Assembly: GCA_021324415.1 (NCBI GenBank)
Contig: JAJPJF010000196.1
Location: forward strand, 1-32,808
Source of the DNA: Nostocales cyanobacterium Centralia_MAG_434
GTDB lineage: Bacteria > Cyanobacteriota > Cyanobacteriia > Cyanobacteriales > Nostocaceae
Direction: 5' to 3'
Length of the DNA stretch: 32,808 nucleotides
Under the pieces are notes generated by a model. That model saw nothing but the letters and a program-made list of their open reading frames with translations. It was not told the DNA's origin and searched no databases. The position numbers were made by a program, and so were the translations under genes. Positions 14,486-22,680 of this stretch are shown here, piece by piece. How positions within the stretch are numbered: position 1 is the first letter of the stretch; each line of letters opens with the position of its first letter.

Positions 14486-15402
14486 AATCAGGTTATTAGG
14501 AGGTTATAGGTAGTTAGCTAGTTATAATGCGCTATTTACCGAATTTGCTGCCAGTACTCCCACCTAATTCAGTAGGGGAGATGGTAGCTAGGTGAAAACA
14601 GGGTACTTAATGTCAGAGTCAAAGCGTATTAAAGATTCTAACAAGCCTACCCAGAGCCTTTTCTATTACTATTGTGACATACCTAAACATTTTCTATGCG
14701 TTTGACCGCTGCTAGCCTTTGGCCTGTGACAAACAACTTGGCTATTTGTTGGCTTCAACATAATAAATGTCGTATAGATTACTAAGTTTACTGAAATTTA
14801 ACAATGATTTTACTTAAAACGTTTTTTTGTTTCAGAAACTGTTGATTTTATTTTAAAATAAGTATTATGGTTTATTTTTTAATAAAAAAGCTATAATATA
14901 GCAAAAGTTAAAAATTATTATATTTCCTAAGTAAAAGGTTTCGTAGTTAAATTTTTGGAAAATTAAGAATTAGAGGAAATATTAATATTTTTTCAAAGTC
15001 TTCTGAAGCAAAGACAGAGTTTGATAAGCGCACCAAATTTTTTTTAAGAAATTTGTGTAAAATTGACCGCAAAAAGTTAAAATTAATCCATTATTATGAA
15101 GTGACTGATTACATAGGCTATCCTGCATTTCAGGACGCATCACAATCTAAGTCCTAGTTTTTTGTCAATTCTTATCAGGGTAGCTTTGATTTGGAAGAGC
15201 TAGCACTGTATATTCTTATCAAAAATTCAGACATAATTAATCCGGCAATTGGTTGGAAAGCATCAATAATTCTCATTCTGTTTGTGTTAGGTAATATAAC
15301 GACTTTGATGGAATATAAGTTTGCATGAGAACTCTATAGTTTTTTGCTTACCTTTTACATCCATATAGTCACTTTTTTTTAGAAATCGGAGTAATTTCAG
15401 GC
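14486..15402. other. Long AT-rich divergent spacer
   Basis: This 917-base region separates ffh (minus) from the pentapeptide-repeat gene (plus). It is very AT-rich in its middle (14800-15000). A bulged inverted repeat CAC-c-AAATTT...AAATTTGTG lies near 15030-15057, and a short hairpin TCCTG/CAGGA is at 15121-15135. An open frame without an ATG start (15158-15328) ends in a hydrophobic segment and may be a gene remnant. No SRP RNA or other RNA gene was recognised. Confidence 0.55.
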
Positions 15403-16542
15403 ATGACTGTAGCTAACCATAAAAAGATTAGTTTCTATAGGAAAGCCACGGCAAGATTTGTTGCGTTGATCCTGCGAACAACTTTAATTAGCTTAGGTTT
15501 GATGGTCATCCTGCTATTAACTGAAGCTCAATCATATGTATTAATGGTTGGGTTAGGCTTTTGCTGGTGGGTGTTATTTGCAGTATGGAGTGAGCAAAAG
15601 CGCCTCTTAAATGAGTCTCAACAACTATTGACAATTTCCCAAGATAATCAAAATTTAACTGACAAGATTTTAAATACCTCAAACCTCAGTAATACAGAAA
15701 TTCAGGAACCACAAGAAATTGCTCACAAATCTAATTTGATTAAAGAAATACTAGAGCATAAGTCTGTTACGCAAAGCCTTAATGGTGTCAATTTAATTCT
15801 TGCCAACTTAAGTCATGTTCAGCTTGTTAGCGCTGACCTTAGTAATGCCTGCTTTATGGGTACTAATTTTAGCAATGCTGACCTCAGTAATACCAAATTA
15901 TGGAAAAGTAATCTTAGCAATGCTCAGTTAGTTGATGCGAACCTCAGCAATGCTGAGTTAGTTGATGCAAATGTAAGTAGTGCACAATTGGTAGGTGCGA
16001 ATTTTAACAGTGCTAACTTGAAAGATGCAAATTTTAGCAATGCCAACCTCAGCAATACTGATTTAAGAGATGTGAATCTCCGTAGTGCTAACCTTAGCAA
16101 CTCTCAATTAGTCAATGCCGATCTCAGTAATGCTAACCTCAGTGGTGCTTATCTATGGAATAGTAATCTCAGCAATGCCACACTTGTAGGTGTTGACCTC
16201 AGTGGTGCTTACATGAGTAATGCCAAACTAAGGAATGCCAATCTTAGTAGTGCTTTTATTAAAGATACTAAACTCAGCTACGCTAATTTAGAGGGTGCCA
16301 ATTTAGAAAATGCCAATTTAGAGGGTGCCAATTTAGAGGGTGCCAATTTAGAAGGTGCCAATTTAGAAGGTGCTAACTTAAGTAGAGCGAATTTGAAAGG
16401 TGCTAATCTTAAGTGTGTTAAAATTCATCGAATATTGGTGAATGATTCTCGTTTAGGGTGGAACAAAGGTCTTTCTGATGATATTCGACTTAAATTAAAG
16501 CAACAAGGCGTAATCTTTGACGATGAATCAAATAATATCTAA
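15403..16542 (+). CDS. Membrane-anchored pentapeptide-repeat protein
   Basis: A 379-residue protein. Two hydrophobic segments (about residues 18-40 and 44-63) form an N-terminal hairpin in the membrane, then a polar linker leads to a long run of A(N/D)LXX pentapeptides from about residue 126 to 346. These fold as a right-handed quadrilateral beta helix. LSNA-type repeats dominate the first part and LEGAN-type the last part. A 25-residue tail (LGWNKGLSDDIRLKLKQQGV) resembles the closing segment of such proteins. Pentapeptide proteins in cyanobacteria are abundant and mostly of unknown role; no DNA-gyrase protection features can be claimed. The 15-base unit is repeated six times almost exactly at 16291-16380. 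Confidence 0.88.
   Translation: MTVANHKKISFYRKATARFVALILRTTLISLGLMVILLLTEAQSYVLMVGLGFCWWVLFAVWSEQKRLLNESQQLLTISQDNQNLTDKILNTSNLSNTEIQEPQEIAHKSNLIKEILEHKSVTQSLNGVNLILANLSHVQLVSADLSNACFMGTNFSNADLSNTKLWKSNLSNAQLVDANLSNAELVDANVSSAQLVGANFNSANLKDANFSNANLSNTDLRDVNLRSANLSNSQLVNADLSNANLSGAYLWNSNLSNATLVGVDLSGAYMSNAKLRNANLSSAFIKDTKLSYANLEGANLENANLEGANLEGANLEGANLEGANLSRANLKGANLKCVKIHRILVNDSRLGWNKGLSDDIRLKLKQQGVIFDDESNNI
16291..16380 (+). repeat. In-frame 15-base minisatellite in the pentapeptide gene
   Basis: Six consecutive 15-base units of the form GAGGGTGCCAATTTA encode EGANL or ENANL. Identity is much higher than among the other pentapeptide codons of the gene, which points to recent tandem duplication by slippage or unequal crossover. 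Confidence 0.85.
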
Positions 16543-16714
16543 ATATATCTGCATTTGCTGGTATTTAAGTTAAGCAATACCAAATTGCTTTGCACTCAAC
16601 TTCAAAAACTTCTTCCTGCTTGCAATTCTTCTCTCCACCTATGGAGAGGGGGTTAGTACTCGTGTTTAATGATATTTTTTTATAAAAGCATTATTGGTAT
16701 AAAACAATTCTTGC

Positions 16715-17992
16715 ATGAATAGACAAGCAATTAGAAAAAAGTTGCAACTACCAGCCTTTAGATCAAGAAACTACCGTCTGTTTTTCATGGGGCAAGGCAT
16801 ATCCCTCATTGGAACTTGGATGACGCAAATTGCCACGATTTGGCTAGTTTATCGCTTGACAGACTCTGCATTATTACTAGGAGTTGTAGGATTTACTAGT
16901 CAAATTCCTAGCTTTTTTCTAGCTCCTTTTGGTGGGGTAATTGTAGATCGCTTTCCGCGCCAACGTATTTTAATCATTACACAAATACTGGCAATGATTC
17001 AGTCACTAGCGTTAGCAGTGTTGACATTGACTGGGGTAATTCATATTTGGCATATCATTGCCTTAAGCTTATTTCAAGGATTTATTAATGCTTTTGATGC
17101 GCCAGCACGGCAAGCATTTGTAGTAGATTTGGTAGAGCTTAAAGAGAATTTGGCCAATGCGATCGCCATTAACTCAACAATGTTTAATGGTGCACGATTG
17201 ATTGGTCCCGCAATTGGTGGGTTACTGATTGCTAAAGTTGGTCCAGGATATTGTTTTTTAATTGATGGTCTTTCTTATATTGCCGTAATTGCTAGTTTAT
17301 TAGCGATGAAAATCAAGCTAAGAAAAATAGTAGTAACTGAGACTCATCCCCTGCAAAGAATCAAAGAAGGATTTGAATATGCCTTTGGCTTTGCACCAAT
17401 TCGTTCCATCTTGCTGTTATCAGCTTTAGTTAGCTTCTTCGGTATGCAGTACACTATTCTCGTACCGATTTTTGCAGAAAAAATCCTCAAAGGTGGTGCA
17501 GAAAGCCTAGGATTTCTAATGGCGGCGTCAGGAGTTGGAGCCTTAACAGGAGGAATTTATTTAGCAACAAGGCAAACTATAGTAGGATTGGGAAAAATAA
17601 TTGCTATTGCTCCGGCAATCCTAGGAATTGGATTAATTGGCTTTGCCTTATCACGCTTTTTACCATTATCTATCCTCACAATGTTACTTGTTGGTTTCGG
17701 TACAATCATGCAAATTGCTTCTGGCAATACAATCTTACAAACAATTGTTGACGATGATAAGCGTGGAAGAGTAATGAGTATATATACAATGGCATTTTTG
17801 GGCACGACACCTTTTGGCAATTTATTAGGAGGTTTCTTAGCAAATCACATTAGTGCTCCCAATACGCTAGTCATTGATGGTATTTTTTGTATGCTAGGCG
17901 CTTTGTTATTTTTCAGACAATTACCTTCTTTAAGACAGTTGATTCGCCCAATTTATATTCAACAAGGTATATTAACAGGTACAGAGCCTTAA
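16715..17992 (+). CDS. MFS transporter, enterobactin-exporter (EntS/MFS_3) type
   Basis: A 425-residue inner-membrane transporter with about 12 helices. The start LPAFRSRNYRLFFMGQGISLIGTWM and the loop GGVIVDRFPRQRILI (the MFS motif between helices 2 and 3) fit the MFS_3 family, which uses the proton gradient to export siderophores or drugs. FDAPARQAFVVDLV and NGARLIGPAIGGLL are family-typical. The substrate is unknown; no siderophore gene is nearby. It ends five bases before the convergent TPR gene. Confidence 0.9.
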   Translation: MNRQAIRKKLQLPAFRSRNYRLFFMGQGISLIGTWMTQIATIWLVYRLTDSALLLGVVGFTSQIPSFFLAPFGGVIVDRFPRQRILIITQILAMIQSLALAVLTLTGVIHIWHIIALSLFQGFINAFDAPARQAFVVDLVELKENLANAIAINSTMFNGARLIGPAIGGLLIAKVGPGYCFLIDGLSYIAVIASLLAMKIKLRKIVVTETHPLQRIKEGFEYAFGFAPIRSILLLSALVSFFGMQYTILVPIFAEKILKGGAESLGFLMAASGVGALTGGIYLATRQTIVGLGKIIAIAPAILGIGLIGFALSRFLPLSILTMLLVGFGTIMQIASGNTILQTIVDDDKRGRVMSIYTMAFLGTTPFGNLLGGFLANHISAPNTLVIDGIFCMLGALLFFRQLPSLRQLIRPIYIQQGILTGTEP

Positions 17993-17997
17993 AAAAA

Positions 17998-18705
17998 TCA
18001 ATGAATGACAGCGGTGCGGATATTATCAACTTTCAGAATTTGCTCTGAACTTAATGCTGCTTGCTTAAGATTACTTAGAAAATTCTGCTCCCTATATCTA
18101 GCATCTAAGTTAATAGCTTTTTGATAGACTTGCTGAGCAGCTTTTTTGTCGCCGCTGTCCCAATAGGCGATCGCCGCAGCAATTAATGGATGAGGATTAT
18201 TTGGTTCTAAAATAGCAGCACGATTAGCAGTAACAATAGCTAAGTTATAAATTTTTAGGCGATGTAGCGCCAGACTCAAATTGTAATGAGCAACTTCATC
18301 ATCTGGCTTAAGAATTGCTGCCCACGAGTGAACTAACACTGATGCTGGCAAGTTACCTTCAACTAAATAGACAATTCCTAAAGCATTGTAAGCTGGAACA
18401 AATAGCGGCTTTTTAGATATGACTTGCCATAGAGATTTTGCCGCTGCCTTCTCTTGTCCTGCTAAGTGCAATGTCCAACCCAAATTCACACGCCCCATCA
18501 AATTTTCTGGTTCGAGATCTACAGATTTTTGCATTGCAGCAATAGCTTGAGCATACCGTCCTTGCTGACGATACAACAACCCCATTTGTCGATATTCACT
18601 GGCAGTCGTTGCAGCACTTGCTAAAGGGGAGATGAAAGCAAAGCTCAAAAACAAACAGCTACACATCCCACTTATAATCTTGGCTTCTATCAGTTTTAGT
18701 TTCAT
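17998..18705 (-). CDS. Secreted TPR-repeat protein
   Basis: A 235-residue protein with a signal peptide: basic MKLKLIEAK, hydrophobic core, then LASA near residue 31. Several TPR units follow (YRQMGLLYRQQGRYAQAIAAMQKSVDLEPEN; NLGWTLHLAGQ; ALGIVYLVEGN; NLSLALHRLKIYNLAIVTANRAAILEPNN; AIAYWDSGDKKAAQQVYQKAINLD). It probably acts as a protein-interaction scaffold in the periplasm or thylakoid lumen. Partner unknown. The acs gene begins its 3' end 106 bases upstream, separated by a repeat. Confidence 0.85.
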   Translation of the reverse strand: MKLKLIEAKIISGMCSCLFLSFAFISPLASAATTASEYRQMGLLYRQQGRYAQAIAAMQKSVDLEPENLMGRVNLGWTLHLAGQEKAAAKSLWQVISKKPLFVPAYNALGIVYLVEGNLPASVLVHSWAAILKPDDEVAHYNLSLALHRLKIYNLAIVTANRAAILEPNNPHPLIAAAIAYWDSGDKKAAQQVYQKAINLDARYREQNFLSNLKQAALSSEQILKVDNIRTAVIH

Positions 18706-18719
18706 TTTATTTATGGGAC

Positions 18720-18809
18720 AAGGGAGATTGGTGATAAAGGGGACAAAGGGGACATGGAATATATGGGAGATGTCTGCTTCCTTGTCCTCCCTGTCCTCCT
18801 TGTCCTCCT
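18720..18809. repeat. Purine/pyrimidine mirror repeat region (GGGGACAAA and TTGTCCTCC)
   Basis: The left half is purine-rich (GGGACAAGGGAGA, AAGGGGACAAAGGGGAC) and the right half has TTGTCCTCC/CTGTCCTCC units, so the halves are largely complementary and can fold together. It separates acs from the TPR gene. Its motif matches the array at 10401-10504. Confidence 0.7.
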
Positions 18810-18811
18810 AA

Positions 18812-20782
18812 CTAAGCGCCTTCTCGCAACTTATCCAAAACACCTCGATCCTCTAAAGTTGAAGTATCACCTGAGACTTCTTGACCAGCAGCAAGATTTC
18901 GTAGCAATCGCCGCATAATCTTACCAGAGCGTGTTTTTGGCAAAGAATCTGTAAAGCGAATTTCTCCGGGACGAGCGATCGCACCTATTTCTTGGACAAC
19001 GTGCTTCTTCAGTTCTTTACTTAATTCCTCACTGGGATTTTGACCACCTTCTAGAGTGACAAACGCTACTATTTCTTCCCCTTTCATTTCATCTGGTTTG
19101 CCTACCACTGCAGCTTCAGCCACTGCGGGATGAGAAACGAGGGCAGATTCAACTTCCATCGTACCAAGACGATGTCCTGACACATTAATGACATCATCTA
19201 CTCTGCCCATAACCCAGAAGTAACCATCTTCGTCACGTCTTGCACCATCACCAGCAAAGTAGACGTAGTTGCCATCTTGAGGTGGGATATGTTCCCAGTA
19301 GGTGCGGCGGAAGCGCTCAGGATCACCATATACTGTGCGCATCATCCCTGGCCAAGGATGTCGCACTATCAAGTAACCGCCTTCGTTATCTCCAACGGAA
19401 TTACCTTCTAAATCCACGACATCTGCCAGAATTCCAGGGAAAGGACGAGTGGCTGAACCAGGTTTCATCGGAATTGCTCCAGGTAATGGTGTAATCATAA
19501 TCCCGCCTGTTTCTGTTTGCCACCAAGTATCAACAATTGGACAGCGTTCGCCTCCAATGACTCTGTAATACCACATCCAAGCTTCTGGGTTAATCGGTTC
19601 ACCTACAGTTCCTAATAAGCGTAAGGAAGACAGATTACGTGCTTTGGGAAAATGTTCACCCATCTTGATAAAGGCACGAATAGCTGTAGGCGCTGTATAA
19701 AATATCGTTACATTGTTTTTTTCAATAATGTCCCACGTACAGCCAGGATTGGAGGGACGAGGTGCACCTTCATACATCAGAGTGGTTGCACCGTTAGAAA
19801 GAGGACCGTAAACAATGTAACTGTGTCCCGTGATCCAACCGACATCTGCCGTACACCAATATACGTCTGTATCTTGGAGATCAAAAATCCACTTAGTAGT
19901 TATGTGACTGTATAAGTTATAGCCACCAGTTGTATGCACGACACCTTTAGGCTTGCCAGTACTACCGCTTGTGTAAAGAACGAATAACATATCTTCGCTA
20001 TCCATTGGCTCAGGCGGACACTCAGCTGATGCACTCTTTTGCAAATCATGCCACCAATGATCCCTTCCTGGTTCCATATGAATTTGCTGACGTGTGCGCT
20101 GCACCACGAGAACATCTTTAACTGTAGGTACAGCACCATCAGCCAAAGCTTTATCTACCTGATCTTTGAGTGGCACGATCGCATCCTTGCGCCAGCCGCC
20201 ATCTGCAGTAACAACGACCTTAGCTTGCACATCAATCAGGCGGTCACGCAAAGCTTCAGAACTAAAGCCTCCAAAGACGACGCTGTGGGGCGCACCAATT
20301 CTGGCACAGGCTAGCATTGCTATTGCTGCTTCTGGAATCATTGGCATATAAATTCCTACGCGATCACCTTTTTGCACCCCGAGTTGCTTGAGTACATTAG
20401 CAAATTGGCAAACTTCTCGATGCAGTTGTGCATAGGTGAGAGTGCGTGAGTCGCCTGGTTCGCCTTCCCAAATAATGGCTGCTTTATTCTTACGCCAAGT
20501 TGTGAGGTGTCTATCTATACAATTGTAAGAAACGTTTATCTTACCGCCAACGAACCATTTGGCAAAGGGTGGTTGCCAGTCTAGAACCTTATTCCACTTC
20601 TGGAACCAGTGCAACTCTGCCTCAGCTAATTCCGCCCAAAATTCTTGAGGATCAGTTTTTGCTTTGTCGTAGAGATGCTGGTAGTCTTGCAAGCTTTTGA
20701 TATGAGCATTTTGAGAGAATTCGGTACTTGGATAGAATAAACGTTTTTCTTGCAGAATTGACTCTATAGTGATTTTACTCAT
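18812..20782 (-). CDS. acs: Acetyl-CoA synthetase (acetate-CoA ligase)
   Basis: A 656-residue cytosolic enzyme that makes acetyl-CoA from acetate, ATP and CoA through acetyl-AMP. The adenylation motifs are [20 protein letters not shown] (P-loop-like), [28 protein letters not shown] (the hinge Asp is near) and [21 protein letters not shown]. The catalytic lysine lies in [15 protein letters not shown], a regulatory acetylation site in relatives. Length equals the usual 650. ATG 20782 fits the start. No acetylation-control gene is nearby. Confidence 0.97.
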   Translation of the reverse strand: MSKITIESILQEKRLFYPSTEFSQNAHIKSLQDYQHLYDKAKTDPQEFWAELAEAELHWFQKWNKVLDWQPPFAKWFVGGKINVSYNCIDRHLTTWRKNKAAIIWEGEPGDSRTLTYAQLHREVCQFANVLKQLGVQKGDRVGIYMPMIPEAAIAMLACARIGAPHSVVFGGFSSEALRDRLIDVQAKVVVTADGGWRKDAIVPLKDQVDKALADGAVPTVKDVLVVQRTRQQIHMEPGRDHWWHDLQKSASAECPPEPMDSEDMLFVLYTSGSTGKPKGVVHTTGGYNLYSHITTKWIFDLQDTDVYWCTADVGWITGHSYIVYGPLSNGATTLMYEGAPRPSNPGCTWDIIEKNNVTIFYTAPTAIRAFIKMGEHFPKARNLSSLRLLGTVGEPINPEAWMWYYRVIGGERCPIVDTWWQTETGGIMITPLPGAIPMKPGSATRPFPGILADVVDLEGNSVGDNEGGYLIVRHPWPGMMRTVYGDPERFRRTYWEHIPPQDGNYVYFAGDGARRDEDGYFWVMGRVDDVINVSGHRLGTMEVESALVSHPAVAEAAVVGKPDEMKGEEIVAFVTLEGGQNPSEELSKELKKHVVQEIGAIARPGEIRFTDSLPKTRSGKIMRRLLRNLAAGQEVSGDTSTLEDRGVLDKLREGA

Positions 20783-21171
20783 GACTTTTTTTTATGATTG
20801 TGACAGAAAACTACTGAAAACTATTGTGGACGTAGAGTTGCCAGAAAGTTTTTAGATTTTCGTAAAGAATTAGGCAAATGGAAGTGATCAATAATTGTAG
20901 ACAGATGAATGTGTTCTGTGTACTTTTCCCTCTCTTGCTCTAAAAGTTATGCCGCTTACCTTAGAAGCCAGTTGTCTATCTCTTAAGGAGGTTTGCCATC
21001 TCCTAAAACTGCAAGCAGAAATCCTCTCAAAGGAGGCTACATTAGATTCCTCGTCACACGTTAAGCTTTATTAAGGGCTGTATTTTGATTAAAAGCAGAT
21101 TTTGTCACGCTTTATAGATTAAACCCTTTGTTTCTTCTAATTTTTTACTTTCGCTGTTTGAGAAGACCCGA
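20783..21171. other. Divergent spacer with a structured leader upstream of TerC
   Basis: This 389-base spacer separates acs (minus) from the TerC gene (plus). AGGAG (20986-20990) pairs with CTCCT (21000-21004), and CCTC (21023-21026) with GAGG (21033-21036). AAGGAGG occurs twice (20985-20991, 21030-21036), so alternative pairings are possible (GAGG at 20988-20991 with CCTC; CTCCT with the second AGGAG). YkoY/TerC genes elsewhere are often under yybP-ykoY manganese riboswitches, but I do not see that conserved core here. Otherwise AT-rich. Confidence 0.45.
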
Positions 21172-21948
21172 ATGCTAGATCAACTTTTTGATTATTTTCA
21201 CTATAACTTCAGTATTGAGGCCCCTATCATCCTCCTCATCCTCATTTTTTTAGAGGCGGTGTTGTCAGCGGATAATGCAATCGCTCTTGCAGCGATCGCA
21301 CAAGGACTAGACGACAAAAAACTCGAAAATCAGGCACTTAATCTGGGTTTAGTCTTTGCCTATATTCTACGTATCACTTTACTACTGACAGCAACCTGGG
21401 TGCAACAGTTCTGGCAGTTTGAGTTACTAGGTGCAGCGTATCTATTGTGGCTGGTATTTCAACATTTTACTTCCCCAGAAAGTGACCATCATCACCATGG
21501 TCCCCGTTTCATCTCTCTATGGCAAGTGATACCTGTAATTGCCCTTACCGATCTAGCATTCTCTCTCGACAGTGTTACGACTGCAATTGCCGTATCTAAT
21601 GAAACTTGGCTGGTCATTACAGGCGCTACCATTGGTGTTATCGCCCTGCGTTTTTTGGCAGGCTTATTTATTCAGTGGTTAGATGAATTTGTCTACTTAG
21701 AAGATGCTGGCTACATCACTGTAGCCCTAGTGGGTTTAAAACTATTTTTAAAAGTTGTCAACGACACATTAGTCCCACCAGAATGGTTGTCAATGATTGT
21801 GCTCGCCCTTATCTTAGCTTGGGGATTTTCCAAACGTGTCAATGGTAATGGTCAAGAAATAGAGGAAGCGCAAACAGCAGAGCTTCCAAATTTAGAAAAA
21901 ATTGAGACAGTCCAAAAAACTGAGCTTTTGGAGGGGAGTAGGGAGTAG
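21172..21948 (+). CDS. TerC/YkoY-family membrane protein
   Basis: A 258-residue polytopic membrane protein of the TerC family, with about seven helices. The two acidic membrane motifs LEAVLSADNAIALAAIAQG and ALTDLAFSLDSVTTAIAVS are diagnostic and lie on opposite halves, consistent with cation handling; relatives export manganese. A cytosolic loop (ESDHHHHGPRF) carries four consecutive histidines, a possible metal site. The tail after residue 225 is polar and poorly conserved-looking. The final codons (GSRE and the stop) are formed by a GGGAGTAG heptamer-like repeat. Confidence 0.85.
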   Translation: MLDQLFDYFHYNFSIEAPIILLILIFLEAVLSADNAIALAAIAQGLDDKKLENQALNLGLVFAYILRITLLLTATWVQQFWQFELLGAAYLLWLVFQHFTSPESDHHHHGPRFISLWQVIPVIALTDLAFSLDSVTTAIAVSNETWLVITGATIGVIALRFLAGLFIQWLDEFVYLEDAGYITVALVGLKLFLKVVNDTLVPPEWLSMIVLALILAWGFSKRVNGNGQEIEEAQTAELPNLEKIETVQKTELLEGSRE

Positions 21949-21997
21949 CGAATAGGGCATGGGGCATAGGTAAATTGTTTGAATTCCCTATGATCCC
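21931..21997. repeat. GGGAGTAG repeat and hairpin at the TerC/ndk convergent junction
   Basis: GGGGAGTAGGGAGTAG covers the TerC stop. Just after it, GGGG-CATAGG (21961-21970) pairs with CCTATG (21987-21992) and then CCC (21995-21997) across a two-base bulge. It can serve as a terminator for both converging genes (inference). Confidence 0.55.
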
Positions 21998-22035
21998 TGT
22001 ATTCCAGAGAGGTCCCCAGATCCCCATTCCTTAAC

Positions 22036-22485
22036 TTACTCGTATAACCAAGGTGTCAATTGTAGTTGCCAACTAACCAGTTCTTCTTCCTTAAACCACA
22101 GAGCAATTTCTCGTTGCGCTGTTTCAATGGCGTCGGAACCGTGAATTAGGTTACGACCAATGCTAACGCCAAAATCACCCCGGATAGTTCCAGGTTCTGC
22201 AGTTAGGGGATTTGTTGCTCCAATGAGCTTTCTGGAGGAAGCCACAACACCATCCCCTTCCCAAACCATCGCGGCTACTGGACCAGAAGTGATAAATTCT
22301 ACTAAGCCAGAGAAAAAAGGTCGTTCCCGATGAACGTCGTAATGCTGTTCAGCTAATTCCCGGCTGACCTTCAAGAACTTCAACCCAACAAGAGTAAAAC
22401 CCTTGCTCTCAAATCGATGGATAATCTCACCCACCAGTCCGCGCTGTACGCCATCTGGCTTAATTGCTATGAATGTGCGTTCCAA
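22036..22485 (-). CDS. ndk: Nucleoside diphosphate kinase
   Basis: A 149-residue NDK that moves the gamma phosphate between nucleotides through a phospho-histidine, His115 in [45 protein letters not shown] and [16 protein letters not shown] are standard. The canonical N-terminus requires the TTG at 22485 as start; AGGAG lies six bases before it and no in-frame ATG fits. Its upstream DNA is shared with speA (divergent), as in several cyanobacteria. Confidence 0.97.
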   Translation of the reverse strand: MERTFIAIKPDGVQRGLVGEIIHRFESKGFTLVGLKFLKVSRELAEQHYDVHRERPFFSGLVEFITSGPVAAMVWEGDGVVASSRKLIGATNPLTAEPGTIRGDFGVSIGRNLIHGSDAIETAQREIALWFKEEELVSWQLQLTPWLYE

Positions 22486-22680
22486 AGCTATCTCCTAAAA
22501 CAAGTGTGAATGTATCATTTGTCCTTTGTCCTCTGTTTTTTGTCAACAACTATTGACTAATTGAAGAATAACAAATGACCAATCTGAGATTATCAAAAGA
22601 AAGTATCACTGGGTGCATATGCGTTCCCAAATGAATGCGCTACATTGTTAATTCATGGGTGAAACACAGAGGTTAGGAAA

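Noticed and set aside
14486-15402. SRP RNA gene next to ffh
   Set aside because: The region is too AT-rich and lacks a recognisable SRP RNA helix 8 motif.
20941-21060. yybP-ykoY manganese riboswitch before TerC
   Set aside because: The gene type fits, but the conserved core expected of that riboswitch was not found by eye, so only an unnamed structured leader is claimed.
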